Positions 10,719 through 20,835 of a DNA stretch of 64,000 bases are shown piece by piece (positions within the stretch are counted from its first letter, which is position 1; each line of letters starts with the position of its first letter). The notes beneath the pieces are model-generated. The model was not told the origin of the DNA, ran no database searches, and worked only from the letters and a program-made list of their open reading frames with translations. Source of the stretch: Gammaproteobacteria bacterium (GTDB lineage: Bacteria > Pseudomonadota > Gammaproteobacteria > UBA4575); assembly GCA_033344735.1 (NCBI GenBank), contig JAWPMW010000001.1, positions 2,176,171 through 2,240,170 of the forward strand, given 5' to 3'. The translations under genes and the position numbers were made by a program.

Positions 10719-11870
10719 TTAATAAGTTAATGCCCCATAGATTGGACGTTGGCCTACCTCAATTGTCCATTCTGTTAGAGTGCCATTGCGAATACCCTTT
10801 ACATTTAACTTTTGCTGAGGGCGAAATCGAATCACTTCATTTAGAACTTGTCGTTCATCAGTTAGAATTTGGTCGTTCATAGAGATAATAATATCGCCGG
10901 GGTATAGACCAGCACTATGAGCAGGCCCGCCACGGACAATCCCTGACACCAATACTCCTCCACTTTCAGTTAAACCAAATGATTCTGATAGTTGAGGAGA
11001 AATGTTTTGTATGCGTACACCAACCCATCCACGTAATACGCGCCCATATTCAATCATATGTGCCATAACTTCTTTGGCCAGTACGATCGGGATGGCAAAA
11101 CCAATACCTACAGAATTACCATTCTTGGATGAAGTGATGGTGTTAATACCAATCAATTCACCTCTAGCATTAACAAGTGCACCACCTGAATTTCCAGGAT
11201 TAATAGCAGCGTCTGTTTGAATGTAATTTTCAAATACATTGACGCCTAATTGATTTCTTCCTGTTGCACTAATGATCCCTTGAGAAACGGTTTGCCCTAA
11301 TCCAAATGGGTTGCCAATCGCGAGTACAACATCACCAACCGCTAATGGCTGCGAAGTGGCAAATGAAATATTAGGAACATCTGTTGTAGGAATTTGTAAT
11401 ACAGCAAGATCAGTTTCTGGATCTGCACCAACCACTTTAGCGCTGAGTTGGCGGCCGTCACGCAAATATACTTCAATTTCTTCAGCATTCTCGATTACGT
11501 GATTGTTCGTCAGAATATGGCCTTCTGCTGTGACAATGACGCCAGAACCCAAGCTTGTGACCGTGCGGTCTAAATTCCGTCCATACATGTTTCTTAACAT
11601 GCGTTCTAACTGAGGATTGTTCGTCGAAAATTTGCGTGAACCTTGAACCAATTTTTTAGTGTAAATATTTACTACTGCGGGTGCAGCTTTTGACACTGCA
11701 TCAGAATAGGAATAAGGGCCAATACTGGCTAAGTTACTTGTGTTGGAGTTTGAGTCACCATTACCTGATTGAAGCCAGGTATTAGGTAATAAAAATATTA
11801 ATATAGCAGCCGCAATAATTCCGACTGCAGCTGATTGAGCTAAGAATGTAAGAAATTTGCGATGTAACAT
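10719..11870 (-). CDS. algW: AlgW/DegS-type periplasmic serine protease with one PDZ domain
   Basis: 383 residues. One N-terminal transmembrane anchor (about residues 12-29), a trypsin-like domain, and one PDZ domain (from about residue 285; GGPAHSAGLYPGDIIISMN). The catalytic triad is visible: H in ILTNNHVIENAEEI, D in ETDLAVLQI, and S in NPGNSGGALVNARGELIG. Anchored one-PDZ proteases of this kind sense misfolded outer-membrane proteins and start RseA/MucA cleavage in the sigma-E response. The position after hisC and before nif3 and petABC matches Pseudomonas algW, hence that name rather than degS. It is divergent from the nif3 gene with about 80 bases between them. Confidence 0.88.
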   Translation of the reverse strand: MLHRKFLTFLAQSAAVGIIAAAILIFLLPNTWLQSGNGDSNSNTSNLASIGPYSYSDAVSKAAPAVVNIYTKKLVQGSRKFSTNNPQLERMLRNMYGRNLDRTVTSLGSGVIVTAEGHILTNNHVIENAEEIEVYLRDGRQLSAKVVGADPETDLAVLQIPTTDVPNISFATSQPLAVGDVVLAIGNPFGLGQTVSQGIISATGRNQLGVNVFENYIQTDAAINPGNSGGALVNARGELIGINTITSSKNGNSVGIGFAIPIVLAKEVMAHMIEYGRVLRGWVGVRIQNISPQLSESFGLTESGGVLVSGIVRGGPAHSAGLYPGDIIISMNDQILTDERQVLNEVIRFRPQQKLNVKGIRNGTLTEWTIEVGQRPIYGALTY

Positions 11871-11952
11871 GGTCGGTTACACTATCATGCGATGTGCCTG
11901 ACGTCAGCAGACGCCCCTGTTATTATAGTCGCCTAGATTCCAGCAAAATTTT

Positions 11953-12711
11953 ATGAGTACACTAACTGAAATTACCCGCTACACGGATAAATATTTATCT
12001 ATTGATGACTTTAGAGATTATTGCCCTAATGGTCTTCAAGTCGAAGGCAAGCATAATGTTGGTAAAGTTGCCACTGCCGTGACTGCTAGTCTGGCTATAA
12101 TTAAGCAAGCAAAGGAATGGGGTGCAGATTGTCTGCTGGTTCATCATGGGTACTTCTGGAAAAATGAGCGAGCACAAGTGGTAGGCATGAAAAAGCGTCG
12201 TTTACAGGCGTTATTGAGTGCTGATATAAGCCTGATAGCTTACCATCTTCCATTGGATGCTCACCCAATAGTCGGAAATAATGCCCAAATTGCTCACCGA
12301 TTAGGCATTTCAAATATAGAACCGCTTCAGAAAAGTAGTAAAGCACCGATTGGGAATGTAGGCATGTTAGAAGCCCCAGTTAGTGTGCATGAATTTGTCA
12401 GCAGATGTGGCCAAAGTCTAGGGCGTGAGCCTATTCATATAGATAGTGGTGAGCGTGAGGTGCAACGAATTGCATGGTGTACTGGAGGTGCTCAGCATAT
12501 GATAGATGATGCGGTTGAACGAAATGCAGACGTTTATTTGACTGGAGAAATTTCTGAGCAAACGGTGCATATTGCACGAGAGTGCGGTATTCATTTTATA
12601 GCGGCTGGACATCATGCCACAGAACGTTACGGGGTTCAGGCGTTAGCAGCTCATCTGGCACAAAAATTTAACCTGGAGCATCAGTATTTTGATGAAATTA
12701 ATCCAGCGTAA
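11953..12711 (+). CDS. Nif3/YbgI-family dinuclear metal-centre protein
   Basis: 252 residues, the short (bacterial YbgI) form. Metal-binding positions are clear: H in LLVHHGYFWKNERAQVVGMK (about residues 62-81), D/H in IAYHLPLDAHPIVGNNAQIA, and C-terminal H/E in GHHATERYGVQALAAHL. The family is conserved but its substrate is uncertain; GTP cyclohydrolase-I-like and hydrolase roles have been proposed. Located between algW and petA as in many gammaproteobacteria. Confidence 0.9.
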   Translation: MSTLTEITRYTDKYLSIDDFRDYCPNGLQVEGKHNVGKVATAVTASLAIIKQAKEWGADCLLVHHGYFWKNERAQVVGMKKRRLQALLSADISLIAYHLPLDAHPIVGNNAQIAHRLGISNIEPLQKSSKAPIGNVGMLEAPVSVHEFVSRCGQSLGREPIHIDSGEREVQRIAWCTGGAQHMIDDAVERNADVYLTGEISEQTVHIARECGIHFIAAGHHATERYGVQALAAHLAQKFNLEHQYFDEINPA

Positions 12712-12793
12712 TAGACTGGTGTCATTGAATTTGCCTTGACGTTTTTTACTAGTTACGCCATCCTACCGCGCTTTTAGGTGGCAGATTTTAATT

Positions 12794-12819
12794 CGCTATA
12801 TAAGGACTATTCTATAGCG
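12794..12819. promoter_or_regulatory. Inverted repeat in the petA leader
   Basis: Seven-base arms (cgctata and tatagcg) are separated by 12 bases, about 50 bases upstream of the petA start in the 158-base gap after nif3. It may be an operator or a small leader hairpin. The arms are short, so a chance match is possible. A good Shine-Dalgarno (aaggag) for petA lies at about 12857-12862. Confidence 0.3.
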
Positions 12820-12869
12820 CAATAAGCTAACTGAATGCAGGTTATTAGGTAATCGATAAGGAGATTTAC

Positions 12870-13469
12870 ATGTCGGAGCACGTTGTAGACACGGGTCGTC
12901 GAAAAATGTTGACGGTGAGTGCGAGTGTGGTGGGTGCGGTTGGCGCAGCCGTTGCAATTGTACCGTTTGTATCCACTATGAGCCCAAGTGCTCGCGCGTT
13001 GGCCTCTGGTGCCCCTGTACAGGTGGATGTCAGCAAATTAGAACCAGGTCAGAAGATTCAAGTAGAGTGGCGTCGTAAGCCAGTTTGGATCGTACGTCGT
13101 TCAGATAAGATGGTCTCACTATTAGACTCGAATGAAGAAAGAGTACGTGACCCAAATTCAGATGAATTAACCCAGCAACCTGATTTTGCACGCAATCAAA
13201 TGCGTTCACTTAAAGCTGATGTGTTGGTCTTGGTTGGTATTTGTACACACTTAGGTTGCTCTCCAACATTTAGACCAGAACTAGCGCCAGAAGATTTAGG
13301 TCCAGATTGGGTAGGTGGTTTCTACTGTGCATGTCACGGATCACGTTTCGACATGGCAGGGCGTGTATATAAGAATGTTCCAGCAAATAAGAATCTTGAA
13401 GTCCCCCCATATAAATATATCAGCGACAATTTAATCGTTGTTGGTGAACTTGATGAAGGGGCTGCATAA
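12870..13469 (+). CDS. petA: Ubiquinol-cytochrome c reductase, Rieske iron-sulfur subunit
   Basis: 199 residues. N-terminal Tat-like region (DTGRRKMLTVSASVVGAVGA) forms the membrane anchor. The [2Fe-2S] ligands are in CTHLGCSPTF and CACHGSRFDMAG (about residues 127-157), with C-x-H and C-x2-H spacing as in Rieske proteins. It takes electrons from ubiquinol at the bc1 complex and passes them to cytochrome c1. The petB start codon follows directly after the stop, so petABC form one operon. In this organism the complex probably receives electrons from sulfur oxidation via the quinone pool. Confidence 0.96.
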   Translation: MSEHVVDTGRRKMLTVSASVVGAVGAAVAIVPFVSTMSPSARALASGAPVQVDVSKLEPGQKIQVEWRRKPVWIVRRSDKMVSLLDSNEERVRDPNSDELTQQPDFARNQMRSLKADVLVLVGICTHLGCSPTFRPELAPEDLGPDWVGGFYCACHGSRFDMAGRVYKNVPANKNLEVPPYKYISDNLIVVGELDEGAA

Positions 13470-14861
13470 ATGACTAATAAAGTAGGTGGAATTATTGGAT
13501 GGGTAGACTCACGGCTGCCTGTTATCGAATTTTGGGAAGCGCACCTTTCTAAATATTACGCACCAAAGAATTTTAACTTCTGGTACTTTTTTGGATCGCT
13601 AGCCTTATTAATCCTGGTGCTCCAAATCGTTACTGGAATATTCCTCACCATGCATTACAAACCTGATGCAGCACTTGCATTCGCATCAGTGGAATACATC
13701 ATGCGAGATGTTAATTGGGGCTGGTTAGTGCGTTATATGCATTCTACTGGCGCATCAGCATTCTTTGTTGTGGTCTATCTACATATGTTGCGTGGCCTTA
13801 TGTATGGCTCATTTAAACAACCTCGTGAATTGATCTGGTTGTTCGGCATGATGATTTATTTGTGTTTAATGGCTGAAGCATTCATGGGGTACTTGTTACC
13901 GTGGGGTCAAATGTCTTACTGGGGTGCACAGGTCATTGTTAATCTATTTGGTACGATACCGGTAATTGGTGATGATCTTGCCTTATGGATACGTGGTGAT
14001 TATGTCGTTTCAGATGCCACATTGAATCGCTTCTTTGCATTACATGTGATTGCGGTACCAATTGTGCTGTTGGGTCTAGTAGTTGCTCATATCGCTGCAT
14101 TACATACTGTTGGATCAAACAACCCAGACGGTGTTGAAATTAAGAAAAACAAAGGTGCGGACGGCGTTCCATTAGACGGCATTCCATTCCATCCCTACTA
14201 CACAGTTAAGGATATTGTCGGAACAGTTGTATTCTTGTTTATTTTTGCATTGGTTGTATTTTTTGCGCCCGAAATGGGAGGTTACTTCTTAGAGCACGCA
14301 AACTTTGAACCAGCAAATCCATTGGCAACACCTGAGCATATTGCGCCAGTATGGTACTTCACTCCGTTCTATACAGTATTGAGAGCAATACCTAATCCAT
14401 TCTGGGGTGTGGTGGCAATGGGTGCTGCAGTGATGGTCCTGTTCTTCTTACCATGGATTGATAAGAATGTAGTGAAGTCTATTCGTTATAGAAGCGCGCT
14501 ATACAAAGTGAATTTATTCGTTTTCTTGGTGGCGTTTGTATGGCTAGGATATTACGGAGTACAAGCAGTAACACCAATGGCTTCACAAATGGCATTAAGA
14601 CTCTCTGAACTGTACTTCTTGTTCTTTGCGGTTCTTGCGATTTACAGCACGCAACGTTCAGCGGGTTATTACATTATGTGGTTCATTGTCTTCGTTGGAT
14701 TGATCACGGTGTATGACGTGTTCAGGAATAATCCTGAAATTGCAGAATTAACCTGGAAAACATGGATTATTCCTGTTGCTTATCTGTTTGTTACTTTAAT
14801 AGGGGCAGCATTTACCAATTTAGATCAAGATAAACCAGTGCCAGAGAGGGTTACTTCATGA
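13470..14861 (+). CDS. petB: Cytochrome b subunit of the bc1 complex
   Basis: 463 residues with about eight to nine membrane helices. It holds the two b hemes; the paired histidines are in the helices ending [20 protein letters not shown] (visible H at each side) and [21 protein letters not shown]. The Qo-site signature PEWY-like motif appears as [17 protein letters not shown] (P-V-W-Y rather than P-E-W-Y), a variant seen in several proteobacteria. The stop overlaps the start of petC by four bases (ATGA). Confidence 0.96.
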   Translation: MTNKVGGIIGWVDSRLPVIEFWEAHLSKYYAPKNFNFWYFFGSLALLILVLQIVTGIFLTMHYKPDAALAFASVEYIMRDVNWGWLVRYMHSTGASAFFVVVYLHMLRGLMYGSFKQPRELIWLFGMMIYLCLMAEAFMGYLLPWGQMSYWGAQVIVNLFGTIPVIGDDLALWIRGDYVVSDATLNRFFALHVIAVPIVLLGLVVAHIAALHTVGSNNPDGVEIKKNKGADGVPLDGIPFHPYYTVKDIVGTVVFLFIFALVVFFAPEMGGYFLEHANFEPANPLATPEHIAPVWYFTPFYTVLRAIPNPFWGVVAMGAAVMVLFFLPWIDKNVVKSIRYRSALYKVNLFVFLVAFVWLGYYGVQAVTPMASQMALRLSELYFLFFAVLAIYSTQRSAGYYIMWFIVFVGLITVYDVFRNNPEIAELTWKTWIIPVAYLFVTLIGAAFTNLDQDKPVPERVTS

Positions 14862-15616
14862 AGAATATTTGTAAATTAATTTGTGTAGCAGCTCTTATGT
14901 TTTCATCGTTCAGTTGGGCAGCTGGCGGAGGCGGCCCACTGTTTGAAATGCATGTTGATGTTCATCATCAAAAATCATTGCAACGTGGCGCCAAGACTTT
15001 TGTCAACTATTGCTTATCTTGCCACTCTGCTTCTTTCAGTCGTTACAATCGTGTTGCTGCTGATTTAGGTATCAGTGAAGAGAATATGCTTGAGCACATG
15101 ATATTCACCGGAAGAAAATTTGGCGATACCATGACCGTAGCGCTTACGGTGGAACAAGGTAAAGAGTGGTTTGGTGCACCACCACCAGATTTAAGCGTAA
15201 AAGCAAGATCACGTGGTGCAAACTGGATTTATAGTTACTTAAAGTCATTCTATGTTGATGATTCGGCAATACGTGGAGTCAACAATCTTCAGTTCCCTGG
15301 CACTTCAATGCCACATGTCTTATGGGAATATCAAGGTCTTCAAACATTGGCTGCTAAAGATGAGCATCATGATGAAGACCACGGAGATGCTCATGGTAAG
15401 AGTCATGCTTCTCCATTTGAAATCGAAGTCCCTGGCACGCTGTCACCTAAAGAATATGATGCAATGATTGCTGATTTGGTCAATTTCTTAGTGTATATGG
15501 GTGAACCTGCACAACTTAAACGCAAAGCTATAGGTGTAGGTGTGTTATTCTTTCTAGCTGCTCTTGGCGTGCTTGTTTACTTCATGAAGCGCGATTACTG
15601 GAAAGACATACACTAA
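14858..15616 (+). CDS. petC: Cytochrome c1
   Basis: 252 residues. A signal peptide (residues 1-21, ending SWA) is followed by the c-type heme site CLSCHS at about residues 52-57 and the axial-ligand region with [13 protein letters not shown] histidine-rich insertion ([16 protein letters not shown]) sits near residues 168-183. A C-terminal helix ([19 protein letters not shown]) anchors it in the inner membrane. It receives electrons from the Rieske protein. The His-rich loop might bind metal; its role is unknown. Confidence 0.95.
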   Translation: MKNICKLICVAALMFSSFSWAAGGGGPLFEMHVDVHHQKSLQRGAKTFVNYCLSCHSASFSRYNRVAADLGISEENMLEHMIFTGRKFGDTMTVALTVEQGKEWFGAPPPDLSVKARSRGANWIYSYLKSFYVDDSAIRGVNNLQFPGTSMPHVLWEYQGLQTLAAKDEHHDEDHGDAHGKSHASPFEIEVPGTLSPKEYDAMIADLVNFLVYMGEPAQLKRKAIGVGVLFFLAALGVLVYFMKRDYWKDIH

Positions 15617-15644
15617 TAATAATTAACTAAACTTTGGAAATTAT

Positions 15645-16274
15645 ATGGCGTTAATCGCTAATCGAAGATCTGTGATGACTTTGTTTTCAGACCCTGCCTG
15701 TATTCAGAGTCATCGCACCAGAATAGTACTTTCGGAAAAAGACATCACTGCAGATGTTGTGCAGATAGATGAGAACAATAAGCCAGAAGACTTATCTGAA
15801 CTGAACCCATACAACTCAGTACCGACATTGGTCGACCGTGATTTAGTATTATATGACTCACGAGTGATTATGGAGTATTTTGATGAGAGATTTCCGCATC
15901 CTCCATTGATGCCTGTTGATCCAGTGTCTCGATCAAAGTCTCGTCTAGCTTTGTTTCATATAGAAAAAGACTGGTATGCCCCAGTTGATGCCATTATTAA
16001 TGGAGATGCTGCTGAGAGTGAGCAGGCCCGCAAAATTCTGGAAGACAGTTTAATTAGTTCAATTGAATTATTCAGCGTGAAGCCTTTTTTCTTAAGCGAT
16101 GAATTTAGCCTGGTTGATTGTTCTATTGCACCGCTGCTATGGAGATTGCCTAGTTTGAATATCAATCTTCCAGCAGATGCCAAAGCAATTGTTGAATATG
16201 GTAATCGAGTGTTTGATCGTCCTTCGTTCCGGAGTAGTTTGTCGGAAGAAGAATTAGAGATGCGACCAATTTAA
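15645..16274 (+). CDS. sspA: Stringent starvation protein A
   Basis: 209 residues with a glutathione-S-transferase fold: a thioredoxin-like N-terminal half (MTLFSDPACIQSHRTRIVLSEK) and helical C-terminal half. SspA proteins bind RNA polymerase and alter transcription under stress rather than acting as GSTs. The N-terminal 13 residues before MTLFSD suggest that the true start could also be the later ATG at 15675. Follows petC by 28 bases and precedes sspB, the usual arrangement. Confidence 0.92.
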   Translation: MALIANRRSVMTLFSDPACIQSHRTRIVLSEKDITADVVQIDENNKPEDLSELNPYNSVPTLVDRDLVLYDSRVIMEYFDERFPHPPLMPVDPVSRSKSRLALFHIEKDWYAPVDAIINGDAAESEQARKILEDSLISSIELFSVKPFFLSDEFSLVDCSIAPLLWRLPSLNINLPADAKAIVEYGNRVFDRPSFRSSLSEEELEMRPI

Positions 16275-16351
16275 GTTGTATGTAAATATAAAGATTCTTG
16301 GAAATAAAACTGATTCTTTTATTGTCTTTTCTTGGTTTTAATGGATAGACG

Positions 16352-16729
16352 ATGACTTCTACCAGACCATATTTAATCCGCGCCATGATTGAGTGGATTT
16401 TAGATAACGGCATGACACCGCACCTGCTTGTTGATACTAAAGACGAGAATGTTCATGTTCCCAGACAATACGAACAAGAAGGTAAAATAGTACTTAATAT
16501 TAGTCCTACAGCGACACAAGACTTGGATATTAGTGATGAAGCGGTTACCTTTAACGCCCGCTTTGATGGTGAGGCAACCTCTGTTTATATCCCTATAGGG
16601 TTTGTATTGGCTATATATACACGTGAAAATGGGCAGGGCATGATGTTTGGTGATGACAATGAAATCACCCCACCCCCTGATCCAGATAATACTTCAACAA
16701 AACGATCTCATTTGAAAGTCGTTAAGTAA
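16352..16729 (+). CDS. sspB: ClpXP protease specificity-enhancing factor SspB
   Basis: 125 residues. The N-terminal TSTRPYLIRAMIEWILDNGM and the segment RQYEQEGKIVLNISPTA match the SspB substrate-binding domain. The acidic/polar tail ends in RSHLKVVK, which corresponds to the ClpX-binding tail. SspB delivers ssrA-tagged peptides to ClpXP. Follows sspA after 77 bases. Confidence 0.93.
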   Translation: MTSTRPYLIRAMIEWILDNGMTPHLLVDTKDENVHVPRQYEQEGKIVLNISPTATQDLDISDEAVTFNARFDGEATSVYIPIGFVLAIYTRENGQGMMFGDDNEITPPPDPDNTSTKRSHLKVVK

Positions 16730-16740
16730 TAGTCTTTAAC

Positions 16741-17277
16741 TTAACTCTCTGTTATTTGCTTATTAGATAGCCGCTGCGATGCATAAAAGCCGACTAGTGT
16801 GAAAAGTATATTGCTTAATAGTGTGTTCTTGAAAAAGGGAATCCCCGCTATATAAGCTTGGCTAAGTCCGCTGAGGGTAGGTGCATACATGTCGTGAGAT
16901 AACCATGCACCAAAGTTGGTGATCGCAAAGAACACTAGCGCAGAAGTAAACGCCGCAATGCTTAGGGATAAAAAAGATAATTGTTTTAGATAGTAATGGC
17001 AGCCGATAACTATCAATGCTACTGCAGCGTAAACGAACAACATAGTGCTATGGAAACCGATCATTGAATCGCTAAGCAACATAGCAATAAGTGGAATCAA
17101 CAGAGAAAACTTTAGGTCTTTGCCAAAAGCCCCTGCTAGTAATGCTATTGCTCCAACAGGTGTAAAGTTAGGCGGATGTGGTATCAGCCGGCTAAAAGCA
17201 AGGAATAAAATTATTGCTACGAGCCATTGCCAAGAAGGATGGTCAAGATTTTTAAACATGTTTAGTCCCATAACCAT
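16741..17277 (-). CDS. DUF6580-like integral membrane protein
   Basis: 178 residues with about five hydrophobic helices. The stretch SRLIPHPPNFTPVGAIALLAGAFGKD is typical of a conserved membrane family of unknown function. The start ATG at 17277 has GGAG six bases upstream and overlaps the ROK kinase end by 16 bases; an ATG at 17259 avoids the overlap but has no Shine-Dalgarno. Cotranscription with the ROK kinase and the cobalamin genes is likely. A link to cobalt or vitamin uptake is possible from context, without direct evidence. Confidence 0.65.
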   Translation of the reverse strand: MVMGLNMFKNLDHPSWQWLVAIILFLAFSRLIPHPPNFTPVGAIALLAGAFGKDLKFSLLIPLIAMLLSDSMIGFHSTMLFVYAAVALIVIGCHYYLKQLSFLSLSIAAFTSALVFFAITNFGAWLSHDMYAPTLSGLSQAYIAGIPFFKNTLLSNILFTLVGFYASQRLSNKQITES

Positions 17278-18155
17278 GCAGCTCCGCGAACACCGCTTGA
17301 ATCACCGTGAACAGGCGCTACTAATTTAGTCCTTACAGTATCTGAAAAAACATATTGTTGCCAGAGTTTGGGGATAGTTGAATAAAGACAATCAATATTA
17401 GACATGCCTCCACCTAAAACAATAACATGTGGATCTAGAATGTTAATTACTTGGGATAGACTTTTAGCCATTCTTAGTTGATAACGCGATAAAACCTCTA
17501 GAGCAAAAGAGTCATTATCATTGGCATCGATAATTATTTGCTCGCTAGATTTTTTTAGACCAGTTGATAATTGATAATCATTAGTGAATCCGCTACCAGA
17601 TAGAAAAGTTTCTATACAGTCATTTTTTCCACACCAGCATTGCGTTGATTTTAGTTCGTCACCCTCTGGGTAAGGTAAGGGATTGTGACCCCATTCACCC
17701 GATATGGCATTTGGGCCGTCAATAATTTTTTTATTTATAACGATGCCTGCGCCACATCCGGTGCCTATAATGACGCCGAACACAATTTCCGCATCTTTGG
17801 CTGCACCATCTGTAGCTTCGGACAGTGCGAAACAATTTGCATCATTAGCGATACGAATCTTACGATTCAATTTATTTTCTAGGTCTTGTTTAAAAGGTTG
17901 ATTGTTTAAGCAGATAGAATTACTGTTTCGTAACAAGCTATTTGCAGGAGAAATCGATCCTGGCGTGCAAATACCTATACTCCCAATACCGCAAAGCTTT
18001 TTCTCTGTTGATGTAATTAGTTCGCATATGCAATCTAAAGTTGCTATGTAGTTGCCTTGTGGAGTATTTATTCTCTCACGGTGTAATTCTTTTCCATCAT
18101 CGTCGAGTACCAATACTTCAATTTTAGTCCCGCCTAAATCGATGCCAATTCGCAT
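17262..18155 (-). CDS. ROK-family sugar kinase (fructokinase/N-acetylglucosamine kinase-like)
   Basis: 297 residues from the ATG at 18155. A longer frame reaches back to a TTG at 18209 but would overlap the upstream gene. ATP site MRIGIDLGGTKIEVLVLD at the N-terminus, the sugar-binding motif SGEWGHNPLP, and the zinc motif C-W-C-G-K-N-D-C-I-E-T near residue 175 place it in the ROK family. Substrate specificity cannot be read. It sits 14 bases after the cob(I)alamin adenosyltransferase gene, in an operon where a sugar kinase is not expected. Confidence 0.88.
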   Translation of the reverse strand: MRIGIDLGGTKIEVLVLDDDGKELHRERINTPQGNYIATLDCICELITSTEKKLCGIGSIGICTPGSISPANSLLRNSNSICLNNQPFKQDLENKLNRKIRIANDANCFALSEATDGAAKDAEIVFGVIIGTGCGAGIVINKKIIDGPNAISGEWGHNPLPYPEGDELKSTQCWCGKNDCIETFLSGSGFTNDYQLSTGLKKSSEQIIIDANDNDSFALEVLSRYQLRMAKSLSQVINILDPHVIVLGGGMSNIDCLYSTIPKLWQQYVFSDTVRTKLVAPVHGDSSGVRGAAWLWD

Positions 18156-18169
18156 GTTAAAAATAGTGT

Positions 18170-18736
18170 CTAATTGTTTGGTTTGGGCAATGGGAAATCT
18201 TTGTTCCAATAGGTTGGAGTGCAGTTTTTGTTTTCTTCAATTACTCTAGCAAGCACAAACAATAAATCTGAAAGTCGATTAATGTATTGGATTAGTTGTG
18301 CGCGTAATCCGTTATCATGTGACCATTCAACAAGGTTTCTTTCAGCACGTCTGCAAACAGTACGTGCTACATGACAATGTGCAACGGCAGCATCACCACC
18401 TGGTAGAATAAATTCTTCTAAAGGAGGTAAGCTTTCATTAAAGAAATCAATCCATTGTTCTAACCACTCAATATCATTATTCTTGGTAAGGGCACACTGT
18501 GGAGCGCTTAATTCACCGCCGATATTGAATAAATGGTGTTGAATGGCAATTAGAATGGCTTCAACTTGTTGGCTGACCTCGAATGCGCGAACACAGGCGA
18601 TATTGGAGTTAAGTTCATCTAAGTCACCTTGTGCTTTAATTAGTAAACAGTCTTTCCCGACACGCTCACCTGTGGCTAGGCTTGTGTTGCCATCGTCACC
18701 CTTGCGCGTGTATATTTTTGTTAGACGATTTCCCAT
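18170..18736 (-). CDS. Cob(I)alamin adenosyltransferase, PduO type
   Basis: 188 residues. N-terminal KIYTRKGDDGNTSLATGERV is the ATP-binding signature of PduO-type ACA enzymes, and the R-x-x-C-R-R-A-E-R helix (HVARTVCRRAERNLVEW, about residues 123-139) is conserved too. It adenosylates cobalamin to coenzyme B12. It lies downstream of btuB, so imported B12 would be turned into its active form by this enzyme. The ROK kinase follows. Confidence 0.93.
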   Translation of the reverse strand: MGNRLTKIYTRKGDDGNTSLATGERVGKDCLLIKAQGDLDELNSNIACVRAFEVSQQVEAILIAIQHHLFNIGGELSAPQCALTKNNDIEWLEQWIDFFNESLPPLEEFILPGGDAAVAHCHVARTVCRRAERNLVEWSHDNGLRAQLIQYINRLSDLLFVLARVIEENKNCTPTYWNKDFPLPKPNN

Positions 18737-18792
18737 AACATATATTCACTTATCAATTTAACTATATATTGCTCAAATGTAGCACGTTAGCT

Positions 18793-20697
18793 TTACTGAG
18801 TGGATTGAAATTTTACACCTATATGAGCATTAATACCTGGAGTTTCATAACCGAAGATATTTTGATAATCCTTATTAAACAAATTTTCTATACGTCCCTG
18901 CAGAGTTAGCCAATTATTAATTTGATATTCACCTGAGATGTTTACAAGGGTGTAATCTCCTAGCTCAACTCTAGCTGATGGGAAAGTGCTGAAATCGCTA
19001 TCAAACTGATCATCTGTATAGCTAATATTTAAATTTATATTCGCTCTATGTTCCAGGAACTTATAATTCGCCACCAAGCTCGCAGTGTTCTTGGGTACTC
19101 TAATTTCAGAGGTTTTGCCGCTAGTGTCAGGTTGACGAGATTCTACGTAGGTATAAGCCGCGCTGACATCAAGATTTTTTAGAGGTTGTGCATAGATAGA
19201 TAATTCTAATCCTCTGCGATCACTTTCGCCTTGTAAATTAATTGCTGTGAAACCACCTAAACTAGGGTCAAAAGAAAATCCATTTATTTCATCTTCTAAT
19301 TTTTCAGAGAAGTAGGTTGTATTAATTTTAAGCTGCTGTGTTAATGCATGTGATATTCCAATTTCCCAGCCCTTTGACTTTTCTGGTTTGATGTCGGGGT
19401 TGCCTATGAATGTATCTGGAGTAAAGCCAAATCGTTCAGTAAAACTTGGATTTTTCACGCTGCTTCCAAATGCACCATGAAAGCTTGTGTTCGATGCCTT
19501 AGGTGTATATATGGCACTTAAGCGATGAGAATATGAATTTTGAAATTCGTCGTTATCATCTTTGCGTAAAGAGGCACTTAGAAATAATTGATCTATAATG
19601 CCAACACGATATTCACCAATGTAGCCAGTATTGTAAATTGTTTGCCTTTGATTTGGGTCGCCAAACCCACTGGCAGTTCCTGTTTGTTTGAATTTCTCGC
19701 GTTCGCGTTCATAAGCCAAAGTTATTGAATGATTTGTATGGTCAGTAAAATGATACAATGTTGTTTGATAATCAAATTTCAATTTTTCACCAGCACTGCT
19801 TGTGTCTTCTATGCCGTCAGCATAATTTTCATTATTTGTATCAGTGAGGCTAATGTTTGCTTGATGTTTCCAAGCATTATTTAATGTGATTAACATCGAA
19901 TTAAATTGAAAATAATTTTGAATGGATTCAGTTTCACGATCTGCATCAATTGGTGGATCGAATGGATCTGTTTCAACTGTTGAATCAACATGTCTACCAG
20001 TCAAGTTTATTTCTAAATTATCTGAGAGACCTATACCATAGCGCCCATTAAATGTTGTGTTGCGATATCCATCATTTTCTGAGCCTTGCTCAGAAATATT
20101 GCTACCATTGTTTTCATAATGGGCGCTATAAAATGAAAAATTCTGCAGATTGTTGCCACCACTAATGCCTGTGCAATTTTGGCGTGTGTCAAATCGTCCT
20201 GTGCTAAAAGTACTTTCTAAATTGATAGGTCCTTGACCTTTTCTGGTTTGTATATTGACTACTCCAGCAAGAGCATCACTGCCCCAGAGAGAACTTTGAG
20301 GTCCTCGCAATACTTCTATGCTATCTAACCCACAAGTGACTAAATTTGCGAAGTTGAATTCACTGCCGGCAGTGATATCGTTCGCTTCTATCCCGTCGAT
20401 TAGCACTAAGGAATGATTTGACTCTGCACCACGTATGCGTAATTGGGTAAGTGTTCCTGTGCCTCCATTCTTACTGATAGTCGTTCCTGGTACATCGCGC
20501 AATAGATCTGCGGCAAATGGGAGTTGTTTGTTATTGATCTGTTGCTTATCAATGATACTGACGGAACTGCCAGTATGATTGACTGATATAGGATTGCGAC
20601 TGGCAGTGACAGTGATAGATGTAAGAGTATCCTCCGTGAATGAGGTTCCAGAGTATAGAGTGAATATGAGTAAGGAAATTTTGCGTGAATAGCTCAT
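18793..20697 (-). CDS. btuB: TonB-dependent vitamin B12 receptor BtuB
   Basis: 634 residues. Signal peptide, a TonB-box-like segment (LTSITVTAS, about residues 25-33), plug domain (LRIRGAESNHSLVLIDGIEAND) and a beta-barrel up to the end. The cobalamin riboswitch on the same strand upstream fixes its ligand as B12 much more firmly than protein similarity alone. It imports cobalamin across the outer membrane using TonB. The start ATG has a clean AGGAG seven bases upstream. The inner-membrane BtuCDF transporter is not in the window. Confidence 0.92.
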   Translation of the reverse strand: MSYSRKISLLIFTLYSGTSFTEDTLTSITVTASRNPISVNHTGSSVSIIDKQQINNKQLPFAADLLRDVPGTTISKNGGTGTLTQLRIRGAESNHSLVLIDGIEANDITAGSEFNFANLVTCGLDSIEVLRGPQSSLWGSDALAGVVNIQTRKGQGPINLESTFSTGRFDTRQNCTGISGGNNLQNFSFYSAHYENNGSNISEQGSENDGYRNTTFNGRYGIGLSDNLEINLTGRHVDSTVETDPFDPPIDADRETESIQNYFQFNSMLITLNNAWKHQANISLTDTNNENYADGIEDTSSAGEKLKFDYQTTLYHFTDHTNHSITLAYEREREKFKQTGTASGFGDPNQRQTIYNTGYIGEYRVGIIDQLFLSASLRKDDNDEFQNSYSHRLSAIYTPKASNTSFHGAFGSSVKNPSFTERFGFTPDTFIGNPDIKPEKSKGWEIGISHALTQQLKINTTYFSEKLEDEINGFSFDPSLGGFTAINLQGESDRRGLELSIYAQPLKNLDVSAAYTYVESRQPDTSGKTSEIRVPKNTASLVANYKFLEHRANINLNISYTDDQFDSDFSTFPSARVELGDYTLVNISGEYQINNWLTLQGRIENLFNKDYQNIFGYETPGINAHIGVKFQSTQ

Positions 20698-20835
20698 TTG
20701 TTCTCCTGTTTAGAACATGAAGAGCAAACGCAGTGACAGTAGAATGCGTAAACTGCACACCTACAATAAACCACCAAGACACAGGAAGTAGTGTGAAGTC
20801 TAAGCAGCCCGAATCGCCCACCGCAATTTGCCGCG

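Noticed and set aside
17262-18209. Longer start (TTG) for the ROK kinase
   Set aside because: It would overlap the adenosyltransferase gene, lacks a Shine-Dalgarno and adds 18 residues before the family's normal N-terminal MRIGIDLGGTK.
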